A stretch of DNA of 62,965 nucleotides from Pseudomonadota bacterium (GCA_021845595.1 JAJZVV010000016.1:1-62965); one strand, 5' to 3'; positions 34,558 through 44,916 are shown, numbered from the stretch's first letter. Made by a program: numbers and translations. Notes: a model not told the origin generated them from the sequence alone.

Positions 34558-35264
34558 GGCGTCGATCCTTCGGTCTGGGTGGTGTTCACCTCGCGGGCCC
34601 AGCTGATCGCATCGATGTAGATGCCAAGCGGGTTCTGCCGTAGCGCCGCCTCGGTGTGCGGGGTCTGGATCACGACGGTCAGGATCGCGGTCCAATGCTC
34701 GGGCGGCAGCGCAGTGCCATCCTGAAACGGATGCTCGACCCAGGCGACGCGAAAGGAATTCGGGCTGGCGCGGACGACGCTGGTGACATCGACGGTGACG
34801 GCGCGCTTGCCGATCTGGCCGAACGGATCGGCTTGGCGGGCATAGGCATCGAGCAGCGGCTTGGCGTGGCTGGTGATCTGCGCATAGGCGTCGAGCCAGG
34901 CTTGGCGGACGACGACCGGATCGACCGAGAGGCCGCGCACGCGCTCGATGAACTGGGCGAGGAAATAGGCGATCTCGGTGTCGGTCGGCTGCAGTTCCGC
35001 CCGCGCCGGGGCGACCGCCTGCACCGCGCCGAGATGATCAACCTCGACGACGAACGGGGTGACCATGGCGCGGGAATGGGTGCGGATGTCATCGGCAGTG
35101 ACGACTGCGGCGAGCGCTAGGCAGCCAAACGCCATCAGGCGCCAGTTCGCGGCCTGCACGCGGGCGGAGCCGATGCGCTGGTCCCACAGTTGGCCCGCGC
35201 GCTGATAGGGCGTGGCCGGCGTCTCGGTGTCACCAAGACGGGAAGAGAAGCGGCGCCACCTCAC
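34554..35264 (-). CDS. trbF: Conjugal transfer protein TrbF (VirB8-like)
   Basis: This 236-residue bitopic inner-membrane protein has a short cytoplasmic segment, one membrane helix (WRLMAFGCLALAAVVTA) and a VirB8-type periplasmic domain (RVAWVEHPFQDG). GTG 35264 overlaps the trbL stop by 4 bases; upstream open frame is not conserved-looking. It is thought to assemble the inner-membrane platform. Confidence 0.92.
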   Translation of the reverse strand: MRWRRFSSRLGDTETPATPYQRAGQLWDQRIGSARVQAANWRLMAFGCLALAAVVTADDIRTHSRAMVTPFVVEVDHLGAVQAVAPARAELQPTDTEIAYFLAQFIERVRGLSVDPVVVRQAWLDAYAQITSHAKPLLDAYARQADPFGQIGKRAVTVDVTSVVRASPNSFRVAWVEHPFQDGTALPPEHWTAILTVVIQTPHTEAALRQNPLGIYIDAISWAREVNTTQTEGSTP

Positions 35265-36559
35265 GTTCCGTCCCCGCGCAAATTGGGCCGCATGCCGCCA
35301 CCGTGGCCTTCGGCTTCGTGGAGGATGTTCTGCGCTGCCCGGGAGACGGCTTGCCGTCGCAGGCGGTGGGCCCAGGCCGGTGCACCGCTGGGAGCCGCTG
35401 CGGACGGGGATGTGACGGCAGCATCTCCGCCCGATCCGCCGGTGGCCGACCAGGCGGCCTGTTGGCCGGCGGCGAAGCGGTCGCGCAGCGCGGTCGAGGC
35501 ACTCTGGGCCGCGCCGCGCAGACCGCTGGTGGCCGCGCCGGCAGCCCCGCGAGCGACACCGGCCAGGCCAGCGGAAACCGATCCGCCGCCGGTGGCGCTG
35601 CCGAGCGTGTAGGCACCGGTCGCGCCGCCGGCGAGTGAAGCCGCCGGACCGACCCCGCCCGCCACGGCGCGGGCGGCTGCCACCCCTCCCATCCCGGCAA
35701 GGGCTGCAGCGCCGGCGACAGCGCCGCCCGCCGCGGCGGCGCTGCCAAGACCCAGTTGCGGTGCGCCGGAGGTGATGCCGGCGGCGAGCCGGTTCGCCGA
35801 GAAGGCCAGTCCGGCGATAGTCATCGAGGCGAGCAGGATGGTGAGCGCGTCCTGGAGGGAGAGCTCGGTGGCCGGGTTGCTCGGCAGAATCTGGCCGAAG
35901 AGCTGGGTGCCGATACCGGTGATCACGGCGAAGACCAGGATGCGCACGCCGGAGGTGACGATCTGGCCGAGCACTGGCTCGGCGATAAAGGCGGTGCCGC
36001 GCCAGAGCGCGAAGGGAACGAGGATGAAGCCCTTCAGCGTTGTCAGCTTGAACTCGATGATCGCCAGGAACAGCAGGATCGCGAGCACGAAGAAGCCGAG
36101 CAGGGTCACGATCCAGGACAGACCCATGACGAGGATCTGGCCGAGGTTCCAGAAGAAATCGGGGAAGCCCGCGAGGCGTTGGATCTGCGTCAGCAGCACA
36201 TCGGCGCCCTGGACGCCTGCCTGGGCAAGTCTGCCGGGCTGGAGGAAGTTCGCGTAGGAAAGGGAAGAGCCGGTCGCCTTCAGGCCGAGCGCGGCGAAAC
36301 TGTTGAATATAACACCGGCAATTCCGTTCCAATTGTTTAGTATGAATGCAAATAATCCGACGTAAATGACCTTCTTCGCCAGGGCTTGGATCACATCGTC
36401 TTCACCGAGAGCCCACGCGAGGCCGGCAAGTGTTGCATCGATCCCAATCAGGACGGCCACAAGAAACCCGACATCGGGCGAGATCAGTCCGAATCCGCTG
36501 TCGATGTAGCGGCTGAAGACATCGAGGAAGTGGTCGATGATGGAGGTGCTATTGCCCAT
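35261..36559 (-). CDS. trbL: Conjugal transfer protein TrbL (VirB6-like)
   Basis: This 432-residue polytopic inner-membrane protein has at least five hydrophobic segments between residues ~25 and 260. A long Ala/Gly/Ser-rich C-terminal tail, as usual for TrbL, follows. The ATG at 36559 lies inside the end of the trbK-like gene. It forms the inner-membrane channel of the mating apparatus. Confidence 0.9.
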   Translation of the reverse strand: MGNSTSIIDHFLDVFSRYIDSGFGLISPDVGFLVAVLIGIDATLAGLAWALGEDDVIQALAKKVIYVGLFAFILNNWNGIAGVIFNSFAALGLKATGSSLSYANFLQPGRLAQAGVQGADVLLTQIQRLAGFPDFFWNLGQILVMGLSWIVTLLGFFVLAILLFLAIIEFKLTTLKGFILVPFALWRGTAFIAEPVLGQIVTSGVRILVFAVITGIGTQLFGQILPSNPATELSLQDALTILLASMTIAGLAFSANRLAAGITSGAPQLGLGSAAAAGGAVAGAAALAGMGGVAAARAVAGGVGPAASLAGGATGAYTLGSATGGGSVSAGLAGVARGAAGAATSGLRGAAQSASTALRDRFAAGQQAAWSATGGSGGDAAVTSPSAAAPSGAPAWAHRLRRQAVSRAAQNILHEAEGHGGGMRPNLRGDGT

Positions 36560-36878
36560 TCGGGGGATCTGGCGCCTTCGATGAGGACGCCCTCTGGCTG
36601 TTTGGCTGCGGATTGATGGTGGGGTGTGACGGAAAGACATCGACCGGCGTGGACTTGTAAGTACCAGCCCCTGTCCCGAAGAATCGCTTGTTCTCCGCCT
36701 GCCACGCGTTCCGGCAGCGCGCATCGTCATTCGCAGCCATGCCGAGATGCTTGCAGCGGTCCATCTCTGTGTTCAGTAGCGTCGGGTTGGCGACAAGTTG
36801 GTCGATCGTCGGTGCTGCGGCCCAAGCCGGTGTAGCGATGCTGAAGATGCCGATGATGGCCAGAGTTTTGGCATTCAT
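36549..36878 (-). CDS. TrbK/EexN-like entry exclusion protein
   Basis: This is a 109-residue exported protein with signal peptide (AIIGIFSIATPAWA). The characteristic two-Cys pattern CKHLGMAANDDARCRNAWQAENKRFF follows (in part residues 42-67). It sits between trbJ and trbL, where small exclusion proteins normally lie. It would block redundant transfer into cells already carrying the element. No lipobox Cys is evident. Confidence 0.8.
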   Translation of the reverse strand: MNAKTLAIIGIFSIATPAWAAAPTIDQLVANPTLLNTEMDRCKHLGMAANDDARCRNAWQAENKRFFGTGAGTYKSTPVDVFPSHPTINPQPNSQRASSSKAPDPPNGQ

Positions 36879-37657
36879 GGTGCGGGTCCTCCGAACACGT
36901 TGACCGGGGTCGGAGTATAGCTCACGCCATTGCCGTAGAAGCGCTTCCAGTCCGCCTCCGCGGCCGAGCGCACCTCCGCGTTCTGCATCGCATTGGCGGC
37001 CTGGGCACGGGCATCGGCGGCAATCAGATCCTGCGTCGCTGACAGTTGCCGCGCTTGCAGCGCCAGAAGCTGATTACTCGCCTGAATCGCCTGCAACGCG
37101 CCAACCGCGCCCTGGCTCTGACCGACGAGCGCGGACAGATCGGCCTGATCGGAGGGTATCGAAGCGACGATCTGGCTCTGCACCTCCATTGTGTGCTGGA
37201 ACGTGTCGACCGATGCCCGCCATCGCGCGCTGGCATCCGCCAGCAGGCCGGCCTGTGTGACATTTCCTTGAAAGTTTGCGGACTGGTAGTTCGGGTAGAG
37301 TTGCTGGAACTGAGCCTGGACCTGCTGCACGTTGTAGGCGAGGCTTTGCGCCTGCCCCATGAGCTGGTCGATCTGCCCCATGGAGGATTGCAGCTCGGCC
37401 AGCACCGAGAACGGCAGCGACGAGAGATTGCGCGCCTCGTTCTCCAGCATGGAGATGCCCTGCTGGATCTGGGTGATCTGGTTATTCACTTCCTCCAGCG
37501 TCCGGGCTGCCGTCAGCACGTTCTGCGTCAGGTTCGCGAAATCGATCACCGGCACCGTAGCGCGCGCAGGACGTGACGACATGATCGCGAACGCTGCCGC
37601 GATCACCGCCGCGCCGACTATCTGCTTCGATGATTGCTTGAGCGGCCAGCGCGTCAT
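36875..37657 (-). CDS. trbJ: Conjugal transfer protein TrbJ (VirB5-like)
   Basis: This 260-residue periplasmic protein has a signal peptide (VIAAAFAIMSSRPARA). A long helical body rich in Gln follows (EEVNNQITQIQQGISMLENEARN), and the C-terminus ends with WKRFYGNGVSYTPTPVNVFG. It is a probable minor pilus or adhesion component. The start overlaps the trbE stop by 4 bases. Confidence 0.92.
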   Translation of the reverse strand: MTRWPLKQSSKQIVGAAVIAAAFAIMSSRPARATVPVIDFANLTQNVLTAARTLEEVNNQITQIQQGISMLENEARNLSSLPFSVLAELQSSMGQIDQLMGQAQSLAYNVQQVQAQFQQLYPNYQSANFQGNVTQAGLLADASARWRASVDTFQHTMEVQSQIVASIPSDQADLSALVGQSQGAVGALQAIQASNQLLALQARQLSATQDLIAADARAQAANAMQNAEVRSAAEADWKRFYGNGVSYTPTPVNVFGGPAP

Positions 37658-40242
37658 GTGATGGTCTCCGCCTCGGGGAATGCTGCCGCCGCCGATCGCG
37701 GTTGGCGTTCCGCCATGTCGTCGAACGGCAATGACGGCTGCTTGGGGTCTGCCTCGACATCAGCCATATCCGGCTTGGCGGTTGCGGGTGGGATCAGCGC
37801 CGCCGCCCAATCTAGCCCGCGCTCTCGCAACCAGGCGGCCGAGAAGCCGGTTGCACCGTTCACGCCGAGCACGCGATCGATTGCGACCAAGTCCTCTGCG
37901 CGGCTCGCGCCACAGAAGGCGAGTGCGATCTCGCCGAGGCCGAGTTCAAACAGCCGGCAGCCGGCGGCGGACTGGAACCAGTAGTCGCGCTTCGGGACCG
38001 CGCGCGCGATCGTCTCGATCTGCTGGTCGTTGAGGCCGAGGCGGGCATAGGCATCCCGGCTCTCCGGCTCGATCGCGCGCGCGTTCGGCAGGAAGATGCG
38101 CGAGAGGCAGCTCTCGATGACGGCGGGCGCGACCGGCGAGCGGGTGATGTCGGCGAGGCTCTGGGTCGAGAACAGGACGGAGGCGTTCTTCCGTCGCAAG
38201 GTCTTCAGCCACTCGCGCAGCTTCGGCGCGAACACCAGATCGTCGAGCGCGAACCACGCCTCATCGACCGCGATCAAGGTCGGCCGCCCCTCCAGCCCCG
38301 CCTCGATGCGGTGGAACAAATAGGTTAGGACGGCGCGGGCGGCGTGCTTGGAGCCGAGCAGGTCCTCGGTCTCAAAGGCCAGCACGTCGGCGTCAGCGAC
38401 GCTCTCCTGCTCGGCATCCAGCAGCCGGCCGAACGGGCCGGCGATGGTGTAGGGTTCCAGCGCCGCCTTCAGCCTGTTGGCTTGCAGCAGTGCGGCGAAG
38501 CCGGACAGCGTGCGCTCGGGCACCGGGGCCGTGGCGAGTGAGCCGAGCGCCGACCAAACCGCGCCGCGGACCTCCGGCGTCAGCTCGATGCTTTCCTGGA
38601 CCAGCAGGGTCGCGATCCAGTCCGCCGCCCAGGCGCGCTCGGCCGCATCGTCGATGCGCGCCAGCGGCTGGAAGGCAACCGCGTGATCTTGGTCGTGCGA
38701 TGCCTCGCCACCAAGGGCGAGATCGTGAAACGCACCGCCCATGCCGAGCACGGCTGCCTTGGATGAGCGCCCCTTGTCGAAAATCACCACCCGGGCACTT
38801 GGGTATCGGCGGAACTGCAGCGCGATCAGCGCCAGCAGCACGCTCTTGCCCGCGCCGGTGGGCCCGACGATCAGCGTGTGGCCGACATCGCCCTGGTGCA
38901 GCACGAGGCGGAACGGCGTCGAGCCCGCGGTGTGCGCCATCAGCAGCGGCGGGCCGTTGAGATGGGCGTTGCGCTCCGGTCCGGCCCAGACCGCGGAGAG
39001 TGGTAGCATGTGAACGAGGTTCAGCGACGAGACCAGCGGCTGGCGGATGTTGGCGTAGCACTGGCCGGGTAGGCTGGAGAGCCAGGCCTCGACCGCGTTG
39101 AGCGTCTCCTCGACCGCGACGAAGCCCTGCGCGCGCACCGCGCGTCCGACCAGCCGGACTTTCTCGATGACCGCCGCTTCGTCGGTATCCCAGACCGTCA
39201 CCGTCGCGCTGAAATACCCGAAGCTGACGGCGTCCGAACCCAGCTCCTGCAGGGCCGCATCAGCGTCCACCGACTGGTTCTCGGCGTCGGAATCGACCAG
39301 CCGGGTCTCCTGCTGCCAGATCACCTCGCGCAAGAGGGCGGCGATGCCCTTGCGTTTGGCCCACCAGTGCCGGCGCTTCTTGCCGAGTTCCTTCTGCGCC
39401 TCCGCCTTCTCCAACGGCAGCCAGCGTGCGACCCAGCGATATGCGATCGGGAGTCGGTTGAGTTCGTCGAGCAGCCCAGGCCAGGTGCGATCCGGCAGAC
39501 CGCGCAGGGTGAGCGTGCGAAGGTGGCAGCGCCCGAGCATCGGCGCGATGCCCGGCGTGAGATCGCAATCCGGCAGCAGCCCATCGAGATAGAACGGTAC
39601 TTCGGGCACGCCGACCGGATGGCGTCCGTTCGTGGAGATCGTGAAGTGCAGATAGGCCAGCGTGCCGGCGTCATCGAGCCAGGCGCAATCCGGCATGAGG
39701 GCGGCGAGCAGGTCGAGCACGCGGTCGGTCTCAGCCGCGAACGCATCCAGGATCCCGCGCCAGTCGATGCCGCCACGCTCGTCCGCCCTGTAGGCACGTC
39801 GATGCTGGCCATCGCCTCGGTCATAGAGTAGCCGGCTGGCCCGTTCGGCGCGCCCGGGCGGTGCGAGGTAGCAGAAGGTCAGGAAATACGCGCTCTCGAA
39901 ATGCGCCCCCTCGTCCTGGAAGGCATGACGCCGCTCCTCGTCGATCAGCCAGGACACCGGATCGGGGAAGCGGCTCTCGGGATAGCCGGGCGCGGCGGAG
40001 CGCGCCGCCTCGACAAAGATCGCCCAGCCCTCGCCGAGGCGTTTGAGCGCGTCGTTGACCCGTGCGGCGACTGCGATCAGCTCGGCCGGCGTGCTGGCAT
40101 CGAGGTCCGGCCCGCGGAACCTTGCGGTGCGCTGGAGTGCACCGTCTTTGTTCAGCACGATCCCCAGACCAACCAAGCCGGCCCAGGGGAGGAAGTCGGC
40201 GAGTTCCCGGCGCCTGGTGCGATATTCCCGGAGGTCGAGCAT
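37654..40242 (-). CDS. trbE: Conjugal transfer ATPase TrbE (VirB4-like)
   Basis: This 862-residue cytoplasmic ATPase energises pilus assembly and transfer. Walker A is LIVGPTGAGKSVLLAL near residue 450 and Walker B is PTLIAVDEAWFALDD near 645. The start is ATG 40242 (AAGGAGG upstream); the frame is open further up, overlapping trbD, but without homology. It follows trbD after 17 bases. Confidence 0.95.
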   Translation of the reverse strand: MLDLREYRTRRRELADFLPWAGLVGLGIVLNKDGALQRTARFRGPDLDASTPAELIAVAARVNDALKRLGEGWAIFVEAARSAAPGYPESRFPDPVSWLIDEERRHAFQDEGAHFESAYFLTFCYLAPPGRAERASRLLYDRGDGQHRRAYRADERGGIDWRGILDAFAAETDRVLDLLAALMPDCAWLDDAGTLAYLHFTISTNGRHPVGVPEVPFYLDGLLPDCDLTPGIAPMLGRCHLRTLTLRGLPDRTWPGLLDELNRLPIAYRWVARWLPLEKAEAQKELGKKRRHWWAKRKGIAALLREVIWQQETRLVDSDAENQSVDADAALQELGSDAVSFGYFSATVTVWDTDEAAVIEKVRLVGRAVRAQGFVAVEETLNAVEAWLSSLPGQCYANIRQPLVSSLNLVHMLPLSAVWAGPERNAHLNGPPLLMAHTAGSTPFRLVLHQGDVGHTLIVGPTGAGKSVLLALIALQFRRYPSARVVIFDKGRSSKAAVLGMGGAFHDLALGGEASHDQDHAVAFQPLARIDDAAERAWAADWIATLLVQESIELTPEVRGAVWSALGSLATAPVPERTLSGFAALLQANRLKAALEPYTIAGPFGRLLDAEQESVADADVLAFETEDLLGSKHAARAVLTYLFHRIEAGLEGRPTLIAVDEAWFALDDLVFAPKLREWLKTLRRKNASVLFSTQSLADITRSPVAPAVIESCLSRIFLPNARAIEPESRDAYARLGLNDQQIETIARAVPKRDYWFQSAAGCRLFELGLGEIALAFCGASRAEDLVAIDRVLGVNGATGFSAAWLRERGLDWAAALIPPATAKPDMADVEADPKQPSLPFDDMAERQPRSAAAAFPEAETIT

Positions 40243-40259
40243 GGCCGGCGTCGCCTCCT

Positions 40260-40532
40260 TCACACGTCCAGATGGCGCCGCGCGGCGCGTAGGTGCCGCG
40301 CGAACACCGGCCCGAATTGCGGGTCCTGGCGGGTCAGGAACAGCGCCGCGGCATGGCCGATCAGGTAGATCGCAACCCCGGCGATCCAGAGCTGGAGGCC
40401 GAGCCCGATCGCGGCCGATAGCGTGCCGAGGGCGATCGCCATGCCGCGCGGCACGCCGCCGAGCAGGATCGGCTCGGTCAGGCTGCGATGCAGCGGCACC
40501 GACCACCCGGGAATGTCCGCGGGACCGTTCAT
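40260..40532 (-). CDS. trbD: Conjugal transfer protein TrbD (VirB3-like)
   Basis: This 90-residue inner-membrane protein has a polar start (WSVPLHRSLTEPILLGGVPR), a hydrophobic pair of segments and a basic end. The ATG at 40532 overlaps the trbC stop by 4 bases, which fixes this start inside a longer open frame. Confidence 0.9.
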   Translation of the reverse strand: MNGPADIPGWSVPLHRSLTEPILLGGVPRGMAIALGTLSAAIGLGLQLWIAGVAIYLIGHAAALFLTRQDPQFGPVFARHLRAARRHLDV

Positions 40533-40861
40533 CCGACCAGCGCCCCACCGGAGAAGTTGAAGAAGGTCAGGAAGAAGCTCGCGGCGGCGAAGGCGATCGA
40601 CAGGCCGAAGACGATCTGGATCAGCCGGCGCATGCCGCCAGAGGTCTCGCCGAAGGCCAGGCCGAGACCCGTGCCGATGATGATCAGCACGGCGATGATC
40701 TTGGCGACCGGCCCCTGCACGGAATCGAGGATCTGCTGCAGCGGCTGCTCCCACGGCATGTTCGACCCTGCCGCGAAGGCGGAGGCCGGCCAGAGCAGCA
40801 CCAGCGCCATGAGGGCGGCCGTGCACTGCTGCCCATGACGAAGGATGGTCTTCGGGTTCAC
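40529..40861 (-). CDS. trbC: Conjugal transfer prepilin TrbC (VirB2-like)
   Basis: This is a 110-residue pilin precursor with a long signal (ALMALVLLWPASAFAAG) and two hydrophobic helices. The GTG start overlaps the trbB stop by 4 bases. TraF at 59 kb is the likely peptidase that matures it. Confidence 0.9.
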   Translation of the reverse strand: MNPKTILRHGQQCTAALMALVLLWPASAFAAGSNMPWEQPLQQILDSVQGPVAKIIAVLIIIGTGLGLAFGETSGGMRRLIQIVFGLSIAFAAASFFLTFFNFSGGALVG

Positions 40862-41865
40862 GGATGACTCCCGGGCTGGAGGGGAACGATGTTGGAGGGG
40901 CGCTCGGCGCCGATCTCCGTCAGCACGTAGTCGCCGGCGACCAGGACCTTGCCGACCTGCCACAGCCCGGCGAGGCGGCGGTGCCGGCCGCGGCCCTGCA
41001 GGACGGCGATCAGGTCGATGGTCTCGGCGATCAGCGGACGCGACACGTTCACCACCGCCTCCTGGATTAGCTGCTCAAGCCGGCGCAGCGCGCCGAGGGC
41101 CGAGCCGGCATGGATGGTGCCGATCCCGCCGGGATGGCCGGTGCCCCAGGCCTTCAGCAGGTCGAGCGCCTCGGCACCGCGGACCTCGCCGATCGGGATG
41201 CGGTCGGGACGCAGCCGGAGGCTGGAGCGGACCAGATCCGCGAGCGTGCAGACGCCATCCTTGGTGCGAAGCGAAACGAGGTTCGGCGCCTCGACCTGGA
41301 GTTCCCGCGTGTCCTCGATGACGACAACGCGGTCGCCGGTGGCGGCGACTTCCTTGAGCAGCGCGTTGGCGAGCGTCGTCTTGCCGGTTGAGGTGCCGCC
41401 GGCGACCAGGATGTTCCAGCGTTCGGCGATCGCCGAGCGCAGTAGCCCGGCCTGGTCGGCGCGCATAATCCCAGTCTCGACGTAGTCGTGGAGCGAGAAC
41501 ACCGCGATGGCAGGCTTGCGGATGGCGAAGGTGGGGCCGGTCACCACCGGCGGCAGCAGGCCCTCGAAGCGCTCGCCGGTCTCCGGCAGTTCGGCCGAGA
41601 TGCGCGGACTATGGGCGTGTGCCTCGACGCCGACGTGGTGCGCGACGAGACGGATAATGCGCTCGCCGTCGGCGGGCAGCATGCGCAGGCCGGTGTCGGC
41701 GAGGCCAGCGCCGAGACGGTCCACCCAGAGCCGGCCGTCCGGGTTGAGCATCACCTCGACGATGTCGGGCTGCCCCAGCAGGGCCGCGATCGCCGGGCCC
41801 AGCGCGGTGCGCAGCATGCGCACCGAGCGGGCCAGCATCACGCCGGTGCCGTCAGGCCCGGGCAT
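40858..41865 (-). CDS. trbB: Conjugal transfer ATPase TrbB (VirB11-like)
   Basis: This is a 335-residue hexameric traffic ATPase. It has Walker [17 protein letters not shown] near residue 155, an Asp box ([10 protein letters not shown]) and the conserved His box ([18 protein letters not shown]). The start overlaps the CopG-like gene by 14 bases. Confidence 0.95.
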   Translation of the reverse strand: MPGPDGTGVMLARSVRMLRTALGPAIAALLGQPDIVEVMLNPDGRLWVDRLGAGLADTGLRMLPADGERIIRLVAHHVGVEAHAHSPRISAELPETGERFEGLLPPVVTGPTFAIRKPAIAVFSLHDYVETGIMRADQAGLLRSAIAERWNILVAGGTSTGKTTLANALLKEVAATGDRVVVIEDTRELQVEAPNLVSLRTKDGVCTLADLVRSSLRLRPDRIPIGEVRGAEALDLLKAWGTGHPGGIGTIHAGSALGALRRLEQLIQEAVVNVSRPLIAETIDLIAVLQGRGRHRRLAGLWQVGKVLVAGDYVLTEIGAERPSNIVPLQPGSHP

Positions 41866-42367
41866 GATCCCCCTCCCTCCCGGCCGCGTCCGCCTCGGCG
41901 GGCGCGAGCTCTTGGTCGGCGTCTTCTTCGGCCCGTGCGGAGGAGTCGTCCCGGCCGTAGTGTTCGGGGGTGATCTCCCGGCTGATCTCGCGCACGAGGG
42001 AATCGCCGCGCTGCAACCGGCGGCCGAGGGTCTCGATGAAGCCCTGGTAACGGCTGGCCCCCTGCGCCTTGGCTGCGTCCTGCTGGGCGGCCGGGATCGG
42101 CGGCGATGCCGACAGCCAGAACCGCACGAACAGGGCCTGCACCTCGATGACGATGGTCAGGTCGCGCTCGATCCGCTCCATCTGCCGCGACAGCCGGTCG
42201 AGCCGGCGGACGAAGGCGGCCTCGCGGCGATCCAGCGCGTCGGGCGAGAGGAACGAGGTGACCGCCGCCTCGACCAGCTGCGAGCGATGCACGCCCTGCC
42301 GTAGCGCGAAAGCGGTGAGCTGGTCGGCGAGCTTGGGATCGAAGTAGCAGTTCAGCCGGCTTTTCAT
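41852..42367 (-). CDS. CopG-like ribbon-helix-helix regulator of the trb operon
   Basis: This 171-residue protein has an N-terminal ribbon-helix-helix ([33 protein letters not shown]). A coiled coil ([22 protein letters not shown]) and an acidic C-terminus follow. Genes of this type lie between traG and trbB in alphaproteobacterial ICEs and probably autoregulate the operon. It starts 3 bases after the traG stop. Confidence 0.85.
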   Translation of the reverse strand: MKSRLNCYFDPKLADQLTAFALRQGVHRSQLVEAAVTSFLSPDALDRREAAFVRRLDRLSRQMERIERDLTIVIEVQALFVRFWLSASPPIPAAQQDAAKAQGASRYQGFIETLGRRLQRGDSLVREISREITPEHYGRDDSSARAEEDADQELAPAEADAAGREGDHARA

Positions 42368-42370
42368 GGG

Positions 42371-44380
42371 CTACATTCCCATCGCCATGCCGTCGCCGCG
42401 GTCGATCGCCGCGCCGCGCACGGCTTGCCGTTGCAGCGCCGCCATGGTGCGCTGGCGTTGCGGCTCGTCGTCGGGCTCGTCCTCCAGGATGGCGAACTCG
42501 CCGGCCGGATCGCGCGCCGGCACGATGGCTTCGTGCTCGGGCAGTTCCGGCTCCTGGCGGATCCCACCATTGGCGTGGTCCGGGCGCGCCGCTTCGGCAG
42601 CGTCCGCAGCCTGGGCGCCGATCGGTGCCGCGCCGGTCCAGTCATCGCCTTGGGCCGGTGGGGTATCCGGGTAGCCGCATTCCGATAGCGTCGGCGCCGG
42701 CAGCACCCGGTCCCGGAATGCCGGCTCCTCGTAGTAGCGCAGCTTCTTGGCGCGGATCGGCGGCAGGCCGGCGACCATGACGATCTCGTCGGCCGGCGGC
42801 AGTTGCATCACCTCGCCCGGGGTCAGCAGCGGGCGAGCGGTCTCCTGGCGGCTGACCATCAGATGCGACAGCCACGGCGCCAGCCGGTGCCCGGCGTAGT
42901 TCTTCATCGCCCGGAGTTCGGTCGCGGTACCCAGCCCGTCGGAGATGCGTTTGGCCGTGCGCTCGTCGTTGGTCGCGAAGCAGACCCGGACATGGCAGTT
43001 GTCCAGGATCGCGTCGTGCTCGCCATAGGCCTTCTGGATCTGGTTGAGCGACTGCGCGATCAGGAAGGCGCGGATGCCGTACCCGGCCATGAAGGCCAGT
43101 GCCGATTCGAAGAAATCCAGCCGGCCGAGCGCAGGAAACTCGTCGAGCATCATCAGCAGGCGCGAGGGCGTCCGGCCCGATGCGCGGCGCGCGGGAACGT
43201 CGAGTGTCTCGGTCAGCCGCCGGCCGATCTGGTTGAGCACCAGGCGGATCAGCGGCTTCGTGCGCGAGATGTCCGATGGCGGCACGACGAGGTAGAGCGA
43301 CACCGGCCGCTCGGCACCGACAAGGTCGGCGATCCGCCAGTCTGAGTGCGACGTGACCTTCGCCACCACCGGATCGCGGTAGAGGCCGAGAAACGACATC
43401 GCCGTGCTGAGCACGCCCGAGCGCTCGTTCTCCGACTTGTTGAGCAGCTCACGGGCCGACTGGGCGACCACCGGATGGACGCCACGATCGCCGAGATGCG
43501 GCGTGGTCATCATCGCCCGCAAGGTCCGCTCGATCGGCCGCGCCGGGTCGGAGAGGAACGCGGCCACGCCGGCCAGCGTTTTGTCCGGCTCGGCGTAGAG
43601 CACGTGCAAGATCGCGCCGACCAGCAGCGAGTGGCTGGTCTTCTCCCAGTGGTTCCGGCGCTCCAGCGCGCCCTCGGGATCGACCAGCACATCGGCGATG
43701 TTCTGGACATCGCGCACTTCCCATTCGCCGCGGCGGACCTCCAGCAGCGGGTTGTAGGCGGCGGAGCGGGGGTTGGTCGGATCGAACAGCAGGCAGTGGC
43801 TGAACTGCGTGCGCCAGCCCGCGGTCAGGGTCCAGTTCTCGCCCTTGATGTCGTGGACGATGACGCTGCCGGTCCATGAGAGCAGGGTAGGCACGACCAG
43901 GCCGACGCCCTTGCCCGAGCGCGTCGGCGCGAAGCAGAGCACGTGCTCCGGGCCGTCATGGCGGAGGGTCTGCGCGCCGAGCCGGCCGAGCTGCACCCCG
44001 GCGTCACCGAAAAGGCCCGCCGCCTCGATGTCGTGGCGCGTCGCCCAATGCGCTGAGCCATAGGTGGTGACGTGGCGCGCCTGGCGGGCGCGGAGGACCG
44101 AGGCGATGATGGCAAGGAGCGCCGCGCCCAGACCTCCGGCGGACGCGATCACGGCGCCTTTGGCGAAGACGCCGGGGGCATAGGCGTCGAAATGGTACCA
44201 CCACGCGAAGAACAGCTGCGGCTGATAGACCGGTTCCGCGCCAATTCGGACCCACGGCAAACCGAGCGCCGGCTGGAACCCGAGCCGCCAGGCCGTCCAT
44301 TCCGTGGCGGCCCAGCAGCCGAACAGCACCATGGCGAGTGCGCCCAGCATCTGGCCCCAGAGAATCTTCGTCCCGGTCAT
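42371..44380 (-). CDS. traG: Type IV coupling protein TraG (VirD4-like)
   Basis: This is a 669-residue inner-membrane ATPase that brings the relaxase-DNA complex to the channel. Two N-terminal membrane segments are followed by Walker A (APTRSGKGVGLVVP, near residue 150) and Walker B (LLMMLDEFPALG near 410). A long charged tail ends the protein. It is the first gene of the transfer operon, so the operon promoter should lie in 44381-44519. Confidence 0.95.
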   Translation of the reverse strand: MTGTKILWGQMLGALAMVLFGCWAATEWTAWRLGFQPALGLPWVRIGAEPVYQPQLFFAWWYHFDAYAPGVFAKGAVIASAGGLGAALLAIIASVLRARQARHVTTYGSAHWATRHDIEAAGLFGDAGVQLGRLGAQTLRHDGPEHVLCFAPTRSGKGVGLVVPTLLSWTGSVIVHDIKGENWTLTAGWRTQFSHCLLFDPTNPRSAAYNPLLEVRRGEWEVRDVQNIADVLVDPEGALERRNHWEKTSHSLLVGAILHVLYAEPDKTLAGVAAFLSDPARPIERTLRAMMTTPHLGDRGVHPVVAQSARELLNKSENERSGVLSTAMSFLGLYRDPVVAKVTSHSDWRIADLVGAERPVSLYLVVPPSDISRTKPLIRLVLNQIGRRLTETLDVPARRASGRTPSRLLMMLDEFPALGRLDFFESALAFMAGYGIRAFLIAQSLNQIQKAYGEHDAILDNCHVRVCFATNDERTAKRISDGLGTATELRAMKNYAGHRLAPWLSHLMVSRQETARPLLTPGEVMQLPPADEIVMVAGLPPIRAKKLRYYEEPAFRDRVLPAPTLSECGYPDTPPAQGDDWTGAAPIGAQAADAAEAARPDHANGGIRQEPELPEHEAIVPARDPAGEFAILEDEPDDEPQRQRTMAALQRQAVRGAAIDRGDGMAMGM

Positions 44381-44519
44381 CGACCCCGCTCATGGATGCG
44401 AACGGGGCACAGATAGAAAGACGGAAACTCCACCGTGCAACAGCAAAGAACGGCAATCGTAGAGGATCGAAGAAATAGAAACGAACGGCGGGTTGCGCCC
44501 TTCGTTCCAGGCCTCGGGC

Positions 44520-44906
44520 TCAGATCGCCTGGATCGGTCCTGGATATCGCGCGAGGTTGGCGTCCGCGGTGAGCAGCATGATCCCTTCCACCACCGCCTG
44601 CGCGATCAGCATGCGGTCGAACGGGTCTTTGTGCAGCGGCGGCAGGAGGTCGAGTGCGACCGCGTGCGCGCTGGTGACGGGAAGCTCGGCATAGCCGTTA
44701 TCGAGCAGACCGCGCCGCAGCAGTCGCGCGTCCGCACGGAAATCCGCCCGTCCCAGTTGCTGCTTGATGGCCACCTCCCAGAGACTGGCGGCGCTGAACA
44801 CCAGTTCGTTCGCTTCATCCTCGAGCAGCGCCCGCGCCACACGCGGCAGCCGCCGCGGTGTGCCCGCCGCCCAGAGCAGAACATGGGTATCGAGCAGCAG
44901 TTTCAT
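44520..44906 (-). CDS. PIN-domain toxin, VapC-like
   Basis: This 128-residue ribonuclease-type toxin has the acidic PIN residues in LLLDTHVLLW (Asp 6), SLWEVAIK (Glu), DPFDRMLIAQA and LTADANLARY. It follows the antitoxin gene after 10 bases. It likely helps keep the element in the population. Confidence 0.92.
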   Translation of the reverse strand: MKLLLDTHVLLWAAGTPRRLPRVARALLEDEANELVFSAASLWEVAIKQQLGRADFRADARLLRRGLLDNGYAELPVTSAHAVALDLLPPLHKDPFDRMLIAQAVVEGIMLLTADANLARYPGPIQAI

Positions 44907-44916
44907 GCCGGCGCGC